DNA of 13,822 nt from an uncultured Acetobacteraceae bacterium (GTDB lineage Bacteria > Pseudomonadota > Alphaproteobacteria > Acetobacterales > Acetobacteraceae): NCBI GenBank assembly GCA_937930165.1, contig CALGVL010000342.1:1-13822 (forward strand). The letters run 5' to 3'. The notes below the pieces were generated by a model. That model did no database searches and was not told where the DNA came from. It was given only the letters and a program-made list of their open reading frames with translations. Shown piece after piece: positions 13,635-13,822 of this stretch. A program made the position numbers and the translations under genes. Each line of letters begins with the position of its first letter. Positions within the stretch are counted from its first letter, which is position 1.

Positions 13635-13822
13635 ACTGCCGATTGAAATATCGTTACATTTCATAACCCTATGTGACTTTGCTAACTATTTGCTCGCTAA
13701 GACAGCTAAGACTGCTCGTCGTTTGCAGGTAAATATGATAAGAGGACCAAATCAGACGGAAAGGAGAAAAAGGTCGCACCTGATCATCAAATTAAATAGA
13801 TTCCGAGCACCTGGAACAAATA
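13635..13822. other. AT-rich tail of unknown origin
   Basis: About 40% GC by hand count over 13641-13822, against a clearly GC-rich remainder. No recognisable gene is seen on either strand. An ATG at 13735 (plus) opens a frame to the window edge, beginning MIRGPNQTERRKRS, too short to judge. A small tandem repeat of GCTAAGAC occurs at 13696-13703 and 13705-13712. It could be an insertion, intergenic DNA of a mobile region, or foreign sequence joined in assembly. Confidence 0.6.

Noticed and set aside
12877..13635. N-terminal extension of EgtD up to 13635, including an HFRFHSHFHSHF repeat
   Set aside because: It overlaps the EgtB coding frame, and the repeat is only the hexamer microsatellite read in another frame. 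EgtD similarity and length begin at GTG 12876.

Overview
The window looks like chromosomal DNA of a GC-rich alphaproteobacterium, most likely an Acetobacteraceae/Roseomonas-type organism. This is judged from very high GC, G/C-ending codons, GTG starts and gene content; no taxonomic marker is present. Almost everything is coded on the minus strand. The exceptions are one TetR-family regulator and a short AT-rich tail at the right edge.

Region 1 (1-10128, minus strand) reads as one long operon of nine genes with gaps of at most 20 bases or short overlaps. In transcription order it holds a LivG-type ATPase, a long-chain-type acyl-CoA synthetase, LivH and LivM permeases, a periplasmic binding protein, a LivF-type ATPase, a second (medium-chain-type) acyl-CoA synthetase, isovaleryl-CoA dehydrogenase, and the start of methylcrotonoyl-CoA carboxylase beta subunit, which runs off the left edge. 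A complete branched-chain-type ABC importer is thus interleaved with two CoA ligases and leads into the leucine/isovalerate catabolic (liu) enzymes. The simplest reading is uptake of a carboxylic acid, its activation to a CoA thioester, and oxidation. The substrate itself is inferred, not seen.

Region 2 (10129-10478) is the control region. It contains a strong 26-base palindrome between the operon and a divergent TetR-family gene (10479-11102, plus). This is the layout of a self-regulating repressor that also controls the operon.

Region 3 (11099-13532, minus) holds egtB (broken), egtD and a glycerophosphodiester phosphodiesterase. EgtD is complete and keeps its histidine-binding residues. 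EgtB keeps only its C-terminal FGE-like domain. Upstream of it the frame enters a 54-base hexamer repeat (13575-13628) and meets a stop.

Region 4 (13635-13822) is an abrupt switch to about 40% GC with no recognisable gene. The truncated egtB, the microsatellite and the composition break together are the most unusual spot in the window: a real rearrangement or an assembly chimera. I found no CRISPR array, RNA gene, transposase or clearly new defence or mobile system.
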